A DNA stretch of 64,000 nucleotides from Bordetella parapertussis (GCA_943328975.2 CALQCC020000003.1:121680-185679); one strand, 5' to 3'; shown: positions 16,648 through 26,159, counted from the first letter of the stretch. Translations and numbers: made by a program. Notes: generated from the letters alone by a model not told the origin.

Positions 16648-18219
16648 ATGAGCGACAAACGGAGACAGGCGGCGTTGGTGTTGTTAGCGCTGTGTTTCGT
16701 CGCCTCCGGATTGCTGTTTGTGCCGCGTATGGGAATCGAAGTAGATGAGGCGATCGTCGCTAATGGGATCTATCCACACGGCGCACCCTGGTATGCCTGG
16801 CGCTTCGGCGACGTCGAAGTGCCGGTGATGCTCATCACCTACCTGGGAGCCCTCAAAACATGGTTTTACAGCGTACTCTTCCTGTTCACAGCGCCGCGCC
16901 CGATGTCGCTGCGCTTGCCTACGTTGTTGCTGGCAGCAGGATCGTTGTGGCTATTTTTCGCGTTTCTCGACAAGACGGTAGGCCGCCGCGCAGCCTGGAT
17001 TGGGACGCTCCTGCTCGCCACCGATTCCAGCTACCTCTTGATGAACGCCGTTGACTACGGACCGGTCACGATACAGTTCGTGCTCAAGCTGGCCGCTCTG
17101 GTCTTGCTCGTGAAGTTTCACCGGTCGGGGCAGCGTGCGCAGTTGGCGGGAGCATTCTTTCTGCTCGGGCTTGCGATGTGGGACAAGGCCGTCTTCGCAT
17201 GGGTGCTGTTCGGATTCACCGCCGGAGCGCTCGCCGTGTTTCCGCGCGAAATCCTGGCGGAACTTTCGTGGAAGAACATACGGGTCGCAGCCTTGGCCAT
17301 GATCGCAGGCGCATTCCCGTTGATCGTCTACAACATCGTTCGTCCGCTCGAAACGCTGCGGGCCAACGTGCAAGCAGAGCCATTGGCGGTATGGGGCAAG
17401 TCAGTGATCCTCACGCGGACGATGGACGGCTCCGTGCTCTTCGGTTTCATGACAGCCTTCGACGCGGGATCGCATCCAGGCCAAGCGAGTCGTTGGTATC
17501 AGTCGCTGGCGTTCTCGATCAGCGACTTGCTCGGATCCCCGCGCAGTAGTTTGACGCTATGGGCAGCGGGAGCGGCCGCGCTTTCGTTGGCGGCGTTATG
17601 GCGAACGCCCGCGCGCAAGCCGATCCTGTTCGGCCTCATCGTCTGCGTTGCCACCTGGTTGCCGATGGTGCTGACCGCAGGCGCGGGAGCAGCCGCCCAA
17701 CACGTGATCCTACTGTGGCCCTTCCACCTGATGATGATCGCCGCAGCGCTGGACCGCATCCCGCTGCGCGCTGCCGTGACCGGACTCACAGTGCTGCTGT
17801 GCGCATCGAGCGCAGCAGTGACGAACCAATACTACACCGACTTGATCCGTAACGGACCCACCATGCGTTGGACCGATGCGATGGATCCGCTGCTCCGGTT
17901 TCTCGCCGATATGCACGCGCGGCGCATTTACGTGGCAGACTGGGGCATTATCGAGACAATGAATTTGTTGAGCGAAGGCGCGTTGCCGATGCAACAATCG
18001 GACTTGAGCCGCGACGACGCAATCCGCGGCATGCTTCGCGATCCGCGCAATGTTTTTGTGGCGCATGCCAAAGGCGCCGCGATGCATCCGAACGAGCGTG
18101 CGGCGTTGGAAGATCTCGCTCAACGCGACGAATATATAGAGGAACCGGTCGCAACTATCATGGACCGCAATGGGAGGCCAGCGTTTGACGTTTTCCGTTT
18201 CCGGAAGCTTCATCTGTAA
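16648..18219 (+). CDS. GT39-like integral membrane protein (ArnT/PMT family type)
   Basis: 523 residues from the ATG at 16648. A signal anchor and about ten hydrophobic helices are visible. GIEVDEAIVANGIY after the first helix has the acidic DE pair placed as in the first periplasmic loop of ArnT/PMT enzymes. Later loops include LRLPTLLLAAGSLWLFF and AHALPNERA-like periplasmic tail sequence. Such enzymes use polyprenyl-linked sugars made by GT2 transferases like the divergent neighbour. Donor and acceptor are unknown. It overlaps the next gene by 35 bp. Confidence 0.85.
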   Translation: MSDKRRQAALVLLALCFVASGLLFVPRMGIEVDEAIVANGIYPHGAPWYAWRFGDVEVPVMLITYLGALKTWFYSVLFLFTAPRPMSLRLPTLLLAAGSLWLFFAFLDKTVGRRAAWIGTLLLATDSSYLLMNAVDYGPVTIQFVLKLAALVLLVKFHRSGQRAQLAGAFFLLGLAMWDKAVFAWVLFGFTAGALAVFPREILAELSWKNIRVAALAMIAGAFPLIVYNIVRPLETLRANVQAEPLAVWGKSVILTRTMDGSVLFGFMTAFDAGSHPGQASRWYQSLAFSISDLLGSPRSSLTLWAAGAAALSLAALWRTPARKPILFGLIVCVATWLPMVLTAGAGAAAQHVILLWPFHLMMIAAALDRIPLRAAVTGLTVLLCASSAAVTNQYYTDLIRNGPTMRWTDAMDPLLRFLADMHARRIYVADWGIIETMNLLSEGALPMQQSDLSRDDAIRGMLRDPRNVFVAHAKGAAMHPNERAALEDLAQRDEYIEEPVATIMDRNGRPAFDVFRFRKLHL

Positions 18220-19306
18220 TGTGTGCGGGGCGACGTGCCCTCGATCGGCGGAACCGCTGGGTCGCGAAACCGCGAGTTGTGCGTCGTGTATCTCCACGGT
18301 CCGCCTTCGCGGGCTCGTCGCGTTGTTGTCGCAGGAAATCTTCGGCGTGCCGCTGGCGCTGCCCGATTTTCCGGAGATGAAGGGCCTGCGCGGCTTCGGT
18401 ATGAGCGATCCACCGAACCTTGCCCAACAATTGGACAAGAAGTTCGACTACACCAACACTTTCTATCACCAGCCTCCGACGATCGATATCACTAATCCGG
18501 ACGATACCGAATGGGGTCGCTACGATTTCATCGTCTCCAGTGAAGTGATGGAGCACGTTCCTCCACCTGTCGAAGATGCGTTCGCGAACTTGTATCGCTT
18601 GTTGAAGCCCAACGGCGTGCTGCTACTCACCGTCCCCTACGGCATCGATAAACAGACAAAGGAACATTTCCCGGAGCTACACGAATACGCACTCGCTTCA
18701 CCGGGCGGCAAGACCGTGTTGGTGAACCGCCGTCGTGACGGAACTACCGAAGTGTTTGAAGATCTCTGCTTCCACGGTGGCGATGGCTCCACATTGGAGC
18801 TGCGCATCTTTACGGAGGAGGCGCTGAAGTCCATCCTGCTCGGAGCCGGATTTGATGAAGTCCGGGTCGCCTCCGAAAATATTCCTGAGTTCGGTGTCGA
18901 GCACGCGGAAACATGGTCGCTACCGATCGTTGCCCGCAAGGGCAAGCTGCAGCCGTCGATCACGGAAATTGCGCGAGCGTACGTTGAATCCACCCGCAAA
19001 AATGCGGACTTGGCGCGAGAACTCGAATCGATTCAAGCCGAGTATCAACGCTACATCGCGTTCCATAAGGAAACGCACGACGAAATGCAGCGCGTCTTGG
19101 CCGAGCGTTCCGAGTGGGTCCGCCGGACAGAGGCCATCGCCGAAGAGCGCACGAATTGGGCTCACTCGCTAGACAAGGACAACAAGGACTTACTGGCGCA
19201 CCTGGAGCAAACAAAAAACGAGGCCCGCGCACTATCAGATGCGCGAACCTCGCTTGAAGCAAAACGTTGGGTGAAGCTGGGACGGAAGCTGGGACTAGTC
19301 GACTAG
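18185..19306 (+). CDS. Class I SAM-dependent methyltransferase with zinc-ribbon-like N-terminus and coiled-coil tail
   Basis: 373 residues from the TTG at 18185, chosen because GGGAGG lies 7 bp upstream inside the end of the GT39-like gene. The front has FICNVCGATC ... ASCASCIST, two CxxC pairs like a zinc ribbon. The methyltransferase core has FIVSSEVMEHVPPPVEDAFANLYRLLKPNGVLLLTVPYG, the post-I and later motifs. Residues about 265-370 form a long charged helix (coiled coil). The order of zinc ribbon, methyltransferase and coiled coil is typical of surface-glycan gene neighbourhoods. The substrate is unknown. Confidence 0.85.
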   Translation: MTFSVSGSFICNVCGATCPRSAEPLGRETASCASCISTVRLRGLVALLSQEIFGVPLALPDFPEMKGLRGFGMSDPPNLAQQLDKKFDYTNTFYHQPPTIDITNPDDTEWGRYDFIVSSEVMEHVPPPVEDAFANLYRLLKPNGVLLLTVPYGIDKQTKEHFPELHEYALASPGGKTVLVNRRRDGTTEVFEDLCFHGGDGSTLELRIFTEEALKSILLGAGFDEVRVASENIPEFGVEHAETWSLPIVARKGKLQPSITEIARAYVESTRKNADLARELESIQAEYQRYIAFHKETHDEMQRVLAERSEWVRRTEAIAEERTNWAHSLDKDNKDLLAHLEQTKNEARALSDARTSLEAKRWVKLGRKLGLVD

Positions 19307-20598
19307 CTCTTCTTGTCCCAGGCCAGATTACCGGAGTCCGTTCCTGCCACCGAGTAGGTGACCTGAGCGTTCCTCGTCTTCTGGAAATCGTCGATCGTCT
19401 GCCCGCGCATGGCGGCGTAGATATGGATGTTCGAAACGCCGACCACTGCGCCCAGCTTTTCCAACATAAAGAAAATCACGCCGTAGTGGATCATGCCGCG
19501 CCAGTCGAGTTCGCGCACCAAGCGCTGCTCTTCTTCGGTGAGACCCGATTGCGCGAACAGGGATTCGCGGTCCGCGCGGAACTTCGCGCGCCATTCCGCA
19601 TTGGTCAGGCTGTGCAGGAATTTGTTCAGGCGGTAGCCCTTCAAACTGCGATCCAGCGTGTAGGGATACGTGCCAGCCAACTTCTCAATGCCCTTCAACT
19701 CATGTCCGATGTGCTCCATGTATGCTGCGTCAGGCGCGGCCTGGGCTCCATCGTTTTCGTAGATCGCCGTCGCGATGGCGGTCATGCTGGGCAGGTAGTA
19801 GCTCTGATGCAGCTTCTTGACCTTCGGGGATAACGCTCCGCGCATCACCAACCACATGATGATCTCGGCGCCTTCCATGCCACCCAATTCGGCGTATTCG
19901 GCCATGGTGATCTTCGTGAGTTGTTCCGGATCTTTTTCCAGCAGGTCCAGGAACTTCATGTCCCACTCGGTGTTGTTGAAGCCGCAGCGCTCGCCGTGGA
20001 CCTGATGCGAGAGGCCGCCGGTCGCGACGATGACTACGCCGATGTCTTCCGGATAACTTTCAATCGCTTTGCGCAAGCTCTGCCCAAGTTTGTAGCAGCG
20101 CTTAGCCGACGGAGTGGGGAACTCCAGCACGCCGATTTGCAGTGGAACGATGGCACCGGGCCAGTCGTTCTTCTGCGGGCCTTGATCGTGCGGCCACAAG
20201 ATGGACAGCGGCGAGAAACAGCCGTGGTCCAGGGCCTTGTCTTGGAAATACGACAGATCGAACTCGTCCGCCACCAACCCCATCGCGATGTGTTGGGACA
20301 GTTTCGCGTGCCCGCGAACTCCCGGCAGATCGCGCGGACCGCCACCTTCGTCAGCGACTTCATACTTGTCGCCGACTCCGAGTGCGAACTGCGAATAATG
20401 ATCGAAGAAGAAGCTGGTCACGTGGTCGTTGAAGATCATCAACAACACGTCGGGCTTCTTCGCCGCCAGCCAAGCCTGTACTGGCTTGTAATCTTCAAAA
20501 ATCGGAGCCCAAACGGGATCGTCCTGTTTTTGCTTGTCGAGGGCGAAACCGATGGTCGGAGTGTGTGAGCTGGCGATGGCGCCAAGAATTCTTGCCAT
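19303..20598 (-). CDS. Gallate dioxygenase-type fused extradiol ring-cleavage enzyme (LigB+LigA)
   Basis: 431 residues. The LigB-like catalytic part begins MARILGAIASSHTPTIGF (metal-ligand His12) and continues with MIFNDHVTSFFFDHYSQ and VVIVATGGLSHQVHGERCG, the class III extradiol dioxygenase signatures. The last 130 residues (YRLNKFLHSLTNAEWRAKF) are a LigA-type domain, so the two protocatechuate 4,5-dioxygenase subunits are fused as in gallate dioxygenases GalA/DesB. These Fe(II) enzymes open gallate or protocatechuate-like rings. Two small membrane proteins precede it on the same strand, so uptake or coupling of an aromatic acid is plausible (inference). Confidence 0.88.
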   Translation of the reverse strand: MARILGAIASSHTPTIGFALDKQKQDDPVWAPIFEDYKPVQAWLAAKKPDVLLMIFNDHVTSFFFDHYSQFALGVGDKYEVADEGGGPRDLPGVRGHAKLSQHIAMGLVADEFDLSYFQDKALDHGCFSPLSILWPHDQGPQKNDWPGAIVPLQIGVLEFPTPSAKRCYKLGQSLRKAIESYPEDIGVVIVATGGLSHQVHGERCGFNNTEWDMKFLDLLEKDPEQLTKITMAEYAELGGMEGAEIIMWLVMRGALSPKVKKLHQSYYLPSMTAIATAIYENDGAQAAPDAAYMEHIGHELKGIEKLAGTYPYTLDRSLKGYRLNKFLHSLTNAEWRAKFRADRESLFAQSGLTEEEQRLVRELDWRGMIHYGVIFFMLEKLGAVVGVSNIHIYAAMRGQTIDDFQKTRNAQVTYSVAGTDSGNLAWDKKS

Positions 20599-20615
20599 TT
20601 AGTCAGTCTACCAGT

Positions 20616-21083
20616 CTAAACGAAGCCAATCGCACGGCCCGCAGCTCCTGTTGCGAACCACAGGAACAAGGAGAGCGCTCCAGCCAGTGGACCCCAACTC
20701 GGCGGTATTTCTGTGGATACCGCCTTCTTGTGGCCCGTGTAGTGGAACACCAGCGCCATCACCATGAGAATCATTTTGGGCATGAACGCGTCGTTCTCGT
20801 GGAGCTTGCCGCCTTCGGAGGCGAACAACAGAGCACCCGAAACCAGAATGATGATGATGCCCCAGTTGATATAGGAGTTGAGTTCCCGGTTCAGTTTAGC
20901 CGCCGAGATGCCGCCCATGTTGACACCCATCAAACGCAAGTCGATCAAAAACAGCGCGCCCACGAAAACAGCCAGCGCGAGGATGTGAAACGTCTCAATC
21001 AGTGGAAACGGCCATGTGTTGCCGCGAATCATTTCGCCGATGCGTGTATCTTCGGCCCATTGGTAGATCGGAAGGAGGTCCAT
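20616..21083 (-). CDS. Small integral membrane protein, DUF6644 type (first of a pair)
   Basis: 155 residues. It starts MDLLPIYQWAEDTRIGEMI and has four hydrophobic helices (about residues 28-48, 70-92, 106-122, 135-152). The paralogue at 21111-21608 shares the same start phrase, the LRLMGV/FRLAGM region and the four-helix plan. Both fit the DUF6644 pattern. Function unknown. It lies 17 bp before the dioxygenase start. Confidence 0.75.
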   Translation of the reverse strand: MDLLPIYQWAEDTRIGEMIRGNTWPFPLIETFHILALAVFVGALFLIDLRLMGVNMGGISAAKLNRELNSYINWGIIIILVSGALLFASEGGKLHENDAFMPKMILMVMALVFHYTGHKKAVSTEIPPSWGPLAGALSLFLWFATGAAGRAIGFV

Positions 21084-21110
21084 GTTTTTTTCCTAGAGAA
21101 AGTCAGTTCC

Positions 21111-21608
21111 TTAGAGGTTGTAAGCAGTCCAGCGACCGGCGAAAATCACGCCTGTCCAGAAGACCATCGATAAAATACCGGCCCGTCGAGCTTCCGGCGG
21201 AGGTACAGAGAGCGTGTCCCAAGTGGCCCACGTCGATTGCGTCTTCATGTGGAAGTACAGAGCGTTTGCGCCGGCAACGAACAGCAGGATCAGCTTGATG
21301 CGGAACCAGCCGCTGTTGTAGCAACGTACCGCTTCAGCGCAGAACAGCAACAGCCCGGTGACGAACATGACCACCCCGCCCCCCAGCGAGTAGGGCACGA
21401 ACGTCTTCGCGATCTTACTGACGGGTGTATCGCGCCAGGCCATTCCTGCTAAGCGGAAATCCAGCATCAGTACGGGACCCATGATAAAGGCAAGCCCCAA
21501 AAGGTGCAGACCTTCAATGAGCGGAAACATAAGTTGCGACTCGCGAAGCGCCGTCGCCCAGCCCATATCCTGCAGGAGCTGGCAGTATTCAAGAATTGTG
21601 GCAGACAT
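21111..21608 (-). CDS. Small integral membrane protein, DUF6644 type (second of a pair)
   Basis: 165 residues with four hydrophobic segments. PLIEGLHLLGLAFIMGPVLMLDFRLAGMAWRD parallels PLIETFHILALAVFVGALFLIDLRLMGV of the neighbour, and GGGVVMFVTGLLLF parallels GIIIILVSGALLF. It is the first gene of the three-gene minus-strand run ending with the dioxygenase. Whether the pair forms a heterodimer is not known. Confidence 0.75.
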   Translation of the reverse strand: MSATILEYCQLLQDMGWATALRESQLMFPLIEGLHLLGLAFIMGPVLMLDFRLAGMAWRDTPVSKIAKTFVPYSLGGGVVMFVTGLLLFCAEAVRCYNSGWFRIKLILLFVAGANALYFHMKTQSTWATWDTLSVPPPEARRAGILSMVFWTGVIFAGRWTAYNL

Positions 21609-21778
21609 TGTTCCGGGTGAATCGCACGCAGTGTGCCGTTTATAGAGGTAAGCAAAACCCCTTATTTTGGGGCATCTCAGGTTTCATATGGCTTTCGACT
21701 TGCGCCATATACCCCAAGACGTTGCGCTATCGGGCGAAATGGCTTGTCGCCACTGGTCAGCGAAACACGCTCCGGCGG

Positions 21779-21806
21779 TTGTGTTTCACCCGCCACTCGA
21801 TATACT
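21779..21806 (+). promoter_or_regulatory. Promoter of the SPOR gene with overlapping inverted repeat
   Basis: TTGTGT (21779-21784), a 16-bp spacer and TATACT (21801-21806). The inverted repeat GAAACAC (21762-21768) / GTGTTTC (21781-21787) overlaps the -35 box and could be an operator. Confidence 0.45.
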
Positions 21807-21826
21807 CTCGACTTGAGGGATAACGG

Positions 21827-22558
21827 GTGGCCAGAAACGAAGACGGCGAGTTCGAGTTGATCCTGGGCAACAAACAGCTACTGAGCGTGTTCTTCCTCAT
21901 GGTGTTGTTGCTCGGTCTCTGTTTTGTTGGCGGATATGTGCTGGGGCGGAGCGCGGCTCCTGTCTTGAACGCGACCAATGAACCACCGCCGCAGTTACCG
22001 TCGCAAGAGAGCAAGGCTCTTGTTGTAATACCCACCACTCCAAATGGCGAGCCGGTTCAGGCCGCGCCCCCGGCGCCGTCCTCCACGCCCGCGCCAGAAT
22101 CAGTTCCAGCGTCATCCGCTCCGCCTACGAAAACAGCGCCCCAGGTTGCTGCCGATGCTCCACCTGTGGAAGCGAAAGCCCCACCTCCGCCTCCGAAGGC
22201 GCCTCCCACCAAGGCCGCACCGAAGGCCGCCCCTCCAGCTGCCAAGACTGCTCCGCCCGCGACCAAGGCTGCTCCGGTTCCTGCCAAGCAGATAGCGAAG
22301 CAGGCCCCGGCGACATCGCAGCCCGTTCCGGGACGCATCTACTTGCAGCTCTCCGCTACCGACAAAGACAAGGCCGACGTGATGGTGGACCTATTGCGCC
22401 GCAAGAATCTGCCGGGCACCGCCGCCGCCATCGCGGACAAGCCGGGACTGTATCGAGTCCTAGTCGGACCGCTCGCCGAGAACGCTCTCTCTGATATGAA
22501 GGCGCAACTAAAAGCCAACGGGTTCCCTGGCGACCAGGCGATTCGCCGCGTATTCTAA
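21827..22558 (+). CDS. SPOR domain membrane protein
   Basis: 243 residues from the GTG at 21827, after GAGG. The N-terminal membrane helix (LLSVFFLMVLLLGLCFVGGYVLG) is followed by about 100 residues that are almost only Pro, Ala, Lys and Thr, a stretched periplasmic linker. The C-terminal 75 residues (GRIYLQLSATDKDKADVMVDLLRRK ... YRVLVGPLAENAL) are a SPOR domain, which binds septal peptidoglycan lacking stem peptides. It precedes lnt by 33 bp and probably shares its transcript. Confidence 0.92.
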   Translation: MARNEDGEFELILGNKQLLSVFFLMVLLLGLCFVGGYVLGRSAAPVLNATNEPPPQLPSQESKALVVIPTTPNGEPVQAAPPAPSSTPAPESVPASSAPPTKTAPQVAADAPPVEAKAPPPPPKAPPTKAAPKAAPPAAKTAPPATKAAPVPAKQIAKQAPATSQPVPGRIYLQLSATDKDKADVMVDLLRRKNLPGTAAAIADKPGLYRVLVGPLAENALSDMKAQLKANGFPGDQAIRRVF

Positions 22559-22591
22559 CGGCTGCCCTGGCAGAGACATGAAGAGCCGGCG

Positions 22592-24052
22592 ATGAATTTG
22601 TTCTTGTCCCTGGCTACCGGGGCTCTGCTGGTTCTGGTTTTCCCGCGCTTCGATTTCACGTGGCTCGCGCCCATCGCGCTGGCCCCGCTCTTAGTAGCCT
22701 GTGCCCGTGAATCGCGCTGGAAACAACGGTTCTTGAATGGCTGGGCCAGTGGCTTCGTCTTCTGGTTCTTCATCTGTATCTGGATTCAATTCGTGCTCGA
22801 AGTCCACGGCGGCATGGGCCGCTGGGGTGGATGGGGAGCCTTCATTCTCTTCGCGCTACTCAAGGCTCTGCACACTGCGCTGTTCGCTTCATTGGCTGGT
22901 CCACTGATACGAACGAAGTGGGCCGTGCCAGCCATCGCTGCATTATGGTGCGGCATCGAACACGCCCACGGTTCGTGGGGACTCGCATGGTTGGGGCTCG
23001 GATTCGCATGGCTCGACTTGGGCAACGCCGGCATCGACTGGCCAGTGCTGATGCGGCTTGCTCCCGTTACAGGCGTGCATGGATTGTCGTTCGTGTTCGC
23101 CATGCTGGGATGTGCAGTGGCTCTCATTGCCCTGCGCCGTCCGTGGAAAGAACTGCTACCGTTGGCCGCACTGCCACTGCTCCTATTACTACCCGCTCCC
23201 GCAGACCAGACGAACGCTAGTGAGTCTGTCCAAGTGGTGCAGCCCGACGTGGATACCGAAGCTCGCTGGACCTCCGAATCGTTTGCCGAATTCGAGCGCC
23301 GCTTGTCCGTGCTCTCGCTCGACGAACGCGCGCCGCTCATCGTATGGCCCGAAGCACCCGCGCCCTTCTATCCAGATCGGCCCGCGTTCCGCGCCTACAT
23401 CTCGGGCATCGCAAGATCTGCACAAGCCAGCTTCCTTATGGGCGGGGTCTCTTATACGCCGGAGGGCGCACCGCTCAACTCCGCATTCCTGTTAAACCCT
23501 GCTGGCGAAATAGTGGATCGTTACGACAAGATTCAACTGGTCCCGTTCGGCGAATATATCCCGCCCGCATTCAACTGGGTGAACCGCATCACCGGCGAAG
23601 CGGGCGATTTCCAGCCCGGCACTCGCGTCGTCACGATGCCGGTGAATGGCCACAAAATCGGTACCTTCATCTGCTACGAATCCGCCTTCCCCAGTTTGGT
23701 CCGCGAGTTTACGCTCGGCGGGGCGCAGTTGTTGATCAACCTCTCGAACGATGGTTACTTTGGCGACAGCGCCGCACGCGAACAGCATCTATCCCTGGTC
23801 CGCATGCGCGCCGCCGAAAACCACCGCTGGATTCTTCGCTCCACCAATGACGGCATTACCGCCATGATCGATCCCGCAGGCCGCGTGACGGACACGATTC
23901 CATCGCACAAGGAAACCTCGGAGTTGATGCACTTCAACTATGCCGCTGAGATCACGCTTTACACGCGCTACGGCGATTGGTTCCCCTGGGCCTGCTTAGC
24001 TCTGTCGATCGCGGTAATTGGTGTCAGACACCTCAAATCCCGATTTCGCTAG
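22592..24052 (+). CDS. lnt: Apolipoprotein N-acyltransferase
   Basis: 486 residues. Six or so N-terminal hydrophobic helices are followed by a nitrilase domain (about residues 212-455): WPEAPAPF with the catalytic Glu, YDKIQLVPFGEYIP with the Lys region, and TFICYESAFPSLVREF with the catalytic Cys. Lnt adds the third acyl chain to outer-membrane lipoproteins at the inner membrane. The coding end contains the REP-like palindrome at 24020, so the final residues (IGVRHLKSRFR) are probably not conserved. Confidence 0.95.
   Translation: MNLFLSLATGALLVLVFPRFDFTWLAPIALAPLLVACARESRWKQRFLNGWASGFVFWFFICIWIQFVLEVHGGMGRWGGWGAFILFALLKALHTALFASLAGPLIRTKWAVPAIAALWCGIEHAHGSWGLAWLGLGFAWLDLGNAGIDWPVLMRLAPVTGVHGLSFVFAMLGCAVALIALRRPWKELLPLAALPLLLLLPAPADQTNASESVQVVQPDVDTEARWTSESFAEFERRLSVLSLDERAPLIVWPEAPAPFYPDRPAFRAYISGIARSAQASFLMGGVSYTPEGAPLNSAFLLNPAGEIVDRYDKIQLVPFGEYIPPAFNWVNRITGEAGDFQPGTRVVTMPVNGHKIGTFICYESAFPSLVREFTLGGAQLLINLSNDGYFGDSAAREQHLSLVRMRAAENHRWILRSTNDGITAMIDPAGRVTDTIPSHKETSELMHFNYAAEITLYTRYGDWFPWACLALSIAVIGVRHLKSRFR
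24020..24032. repeat. GGTGTCAGACACC palindrome inside the lnt 3' end
   Basis: A near-perfect 13-bp palindrome within the last codons of lnt. It shares the GTGTCAGA core with the hairpin at 5097-5129, consistent with a dispersed REP-like element. Confidence 0.4.
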
Positions 24053-25020
24053 AGTGGGACGTCGACCAGCGTCAGGATTTCATTCAAGATACTCTCCGCC
24101 GCCGCCGACCCTCGCAGCGGACCCGGCAGCGCCGCCCGTGGATTCACGATCACTCGATGCGCGCAGACCGGGACCACTAGTTGCTTCACATCGTCCGGAG
24201 TAGCGAACTCGCGCCCCTGCACCGCCGCCATCGCCTGCGTCGCACGGAACAGCGCCTGTGCCCCGCGCGGACTCACGCCCATCGACAGATGCTCATGCGA
24301 GCGTGTCTTCTCCACGATCGCCAGCATGTAATCCACCAGAGATTCGTCCACCGTCACCTGCGCAACCGCATCCTGCAGCGCAGTCAGATCCTCGCACGAT
24401 ACCGTCTTGTTGAGAAAATCCGGTTCCGGCACCGCACTCTGCCGAACAATCTCCCGCTCCGCCGTGCGATCCGGATACCCGATGCGAATCCGCATCAGGA
24501 ACCGGTCGAGTTGCGATTCCGGCAGTGGATACGTGCCGTGATGGTCCGCCGGATTCTGCGTCGCGATCACCATGAACGGTTGGCCTAAACTATGCGTCCG
24601 CCCGTCGATGGTCACCTGCAACTCATTCATCGCTTCCAGCAGCGCCGATTGCGTTTTCGGCGTCGCGCGATTGATTTCGTCGGCGAGCAGGAAATTGGTG
24701 AACGCCGGACCCGGCTTAAACTCGAACTCCTGCGTGTGCGCGTTGTAGATGGTGACGCCGACCACATCGCTCGGCAACATGTCGGAGGTGAACTGAATGC
24801 GATGGAAACGAGCCCGCACGCTGCGCGCCAGCGCCTGCGCCAGTGTCGTCTTTCCGACGCCAGGCACATCTTCAATCAGCAGGTGCCCCCGAGCCAATAA
24901 ACACGCCAGCGCGAGCCGAATCACTTCCGGCTTGCCCTGGATCGCTTCTCCAAGTGCTCTCTCGATCTCGGAAAGCTTGGAAAGTGAGACCTGCGCGATA
25001 GTGGCGTCCCGCTGGGCCAT
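24049..25020 (-). CDS. MoxR family AAA+ ATPase
   Basis: 323 residues. Walker A is GVGKTTLAQALA in LLIEDVPGVGKTTL. Walker B lies in NFLLADEINRATPKTQSALLEAMNE, and the MoxR phrases FMVIATQNPADHHGTYPLPESQLDRF and SMGVSPRGAQALFRATQAMA are intact. MoxR proteins act as chaperones with DUF58/VWA partners, but none is adjacent here. It is convergent with lnt, overlapping 4 bp, and divergent from DUF2157. Confidence 0.95.
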   Translation of the reverse strand: MAQRDATIAQVSLSKLSEIERALGEAIQGKPEVIRLALACLLARGHLLIEDVPGVGKTTLAQALARSVRARFHRIQFTSDMLPSDVVGVTIYNAHTQEFEFKPGPAFTNFLLADEINRATPKTQSALLEAMNELQVTIDGRTHSLGQPFMVIATQNPADHHGTYPLPESQLDRFLMRIRIGYPDRTAEREIVRQSAVPEPDFLNKTVSCEDLTALQDAVAQVTVDESLVDYMLAIVEKTRSHEHLSMGVSPRGAQALFRATQAMAAVQGREFATPDDVKQLVVPVCAHRVIVNPRAALPGPLRGSAAAESILNEILTLVDVPL

Positions 25021-25058
25021 TTCTTACATGCTAGCGCGGAATCGAAGCTGTTTTCCCG

Positions 25059-26159
25059 TTGAACGTTCTCGCTAAACTAAGACTGTTGAACTGGCAGGAG
25101 ATTCTCGACCGCTGGCAGCAGGCTGGTTTGCTCGATCAAGAAACCGCCGCGAAGATCCGCGCGTTCGAATCCACCCAGCCCGACATGCGCCGCGTCCGTT
25201 GGCCCGTGATCGTCGCGCTCATCTTCGGCGGTGTCCTGCTCGCCACCGGCATCTTCCTCTTCGTGCAAGCCCACTGGGACGAGCTTTCTCCCGCAGCCCG
25301 CATCGCCATCACCATGTCCGTCCTAGCCGCGGTACACATCGGCGGAGCTCTTTCCGATAAGTTCCCGGCGCTCGCCACGACACTCCACACCGTCGGCACA
25401 ATCGCACTCGGCGGAGCCATCGCCCTATCCGGTCAAGTCTTCAACCTGTCCGAACACTGGCCCACCGCCATTCTCCTCTGGGCCAGCGGAGCCTGGGCCG
25501 CCTTCGCGTTGCTTCGTGACCTTCCGCAATTTGTGATCGCAGCCGTGCTCACACCCGCTTGGATCGTCGCGGAAGTGTTCGACTACGAGCGAGGCCTTCC
25601 CGACCCTTCTCCTTGGATCGCCGGTTTCGTCGCACTCACAGCCCTGACCTACCTCAGTGCGAATCGCCGCGACGAACAAGCGACATGGCGTCACGCCCTC
25701 GCCGCCATCGGAGCCATCGTCTTGGTCCCGGCCTGGATTCTTGTCGCCGTGATGCCTCGCGTACCCGTCCAAGGTACGTGGCTGCTGCTCTTGCCGCTTC
25801 CCGTCGCCTATGCCCTGCGCGCTCGCGCAAGTTGGCCGATCCTTGCGTGGGCCGCGTGGATCTTCCTGCAAGTCCAGGCTGCATCCAACAAGATGCCGCT
25901 CGCTTCGCACTTGCTTGCGGGAGTTGCGTCCATCGCGGTCGCGATCTGGGGCATCGCCGAGCTTCGCAAGGAACGCGTCAATCTAGGACTAGTCGGCTTC
26001 GTCATCACCGTGGTCTCGTTCTACTTCAGCTACATCGCCGACGCCATCGACCGATCCCTCGGCTTGATCGTCCTCGGGTTGGTGTTCCTGGCCGGAGGCT
26101 GGCAGCTCGAACGGTTGCGCCGTAGACTGATGCGACGAATTGAGGAGGGCAGGGCATGA
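25059..26159 (+). CDS. DUF2157 domain membrane protein
   Basis: 366 residues, with the start uncertain (TTG at 25059; TTG at 25086 is an alternative). A cytosolic front with LNWQEILDRWQQAGLLDQETAAKIRAFE is the DUF2157 signature. Ten or more hydrophobic helices follow (GVLLATGIFLFVQAHWDEL and so on). It overlaps the GDYXXLXY gene by 4 bp (ATGA), the usual companion of DUF2157 in bacterial genomes. Function unknown. Confidence 0.88.
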   Translation: MNVLAKLRLLNWQEILDRWQQAGLLDQETAAKIRAFESTQPDMRRVRWPVIVALIFGGVLLATGIFLFVQAHWDELSPAARIAITMSVLAAVHIGGALSDKFPALATTLHTVGTIALGGAIALSGQVFNLSEHWPTAILLWASGAWAAFALLRDLPQFVIAAVLTPAWIVAEVFDYERGLPDPSPWIAGFVALTALTYLSANRRDEQATWRHALAAIGAIVLVPAWILVAVMPRVPVQGTWLLLLPLPVAYALRARASWPILAWAAWIFLQVQAASNKMPLASHLLAGVASIAVAIWGIAELRKERVNLGLVGFVITVVSFYFSYIADAIDRSLGLIVLGLVFLAGGWQLERLRRRLMRRIEEGRA

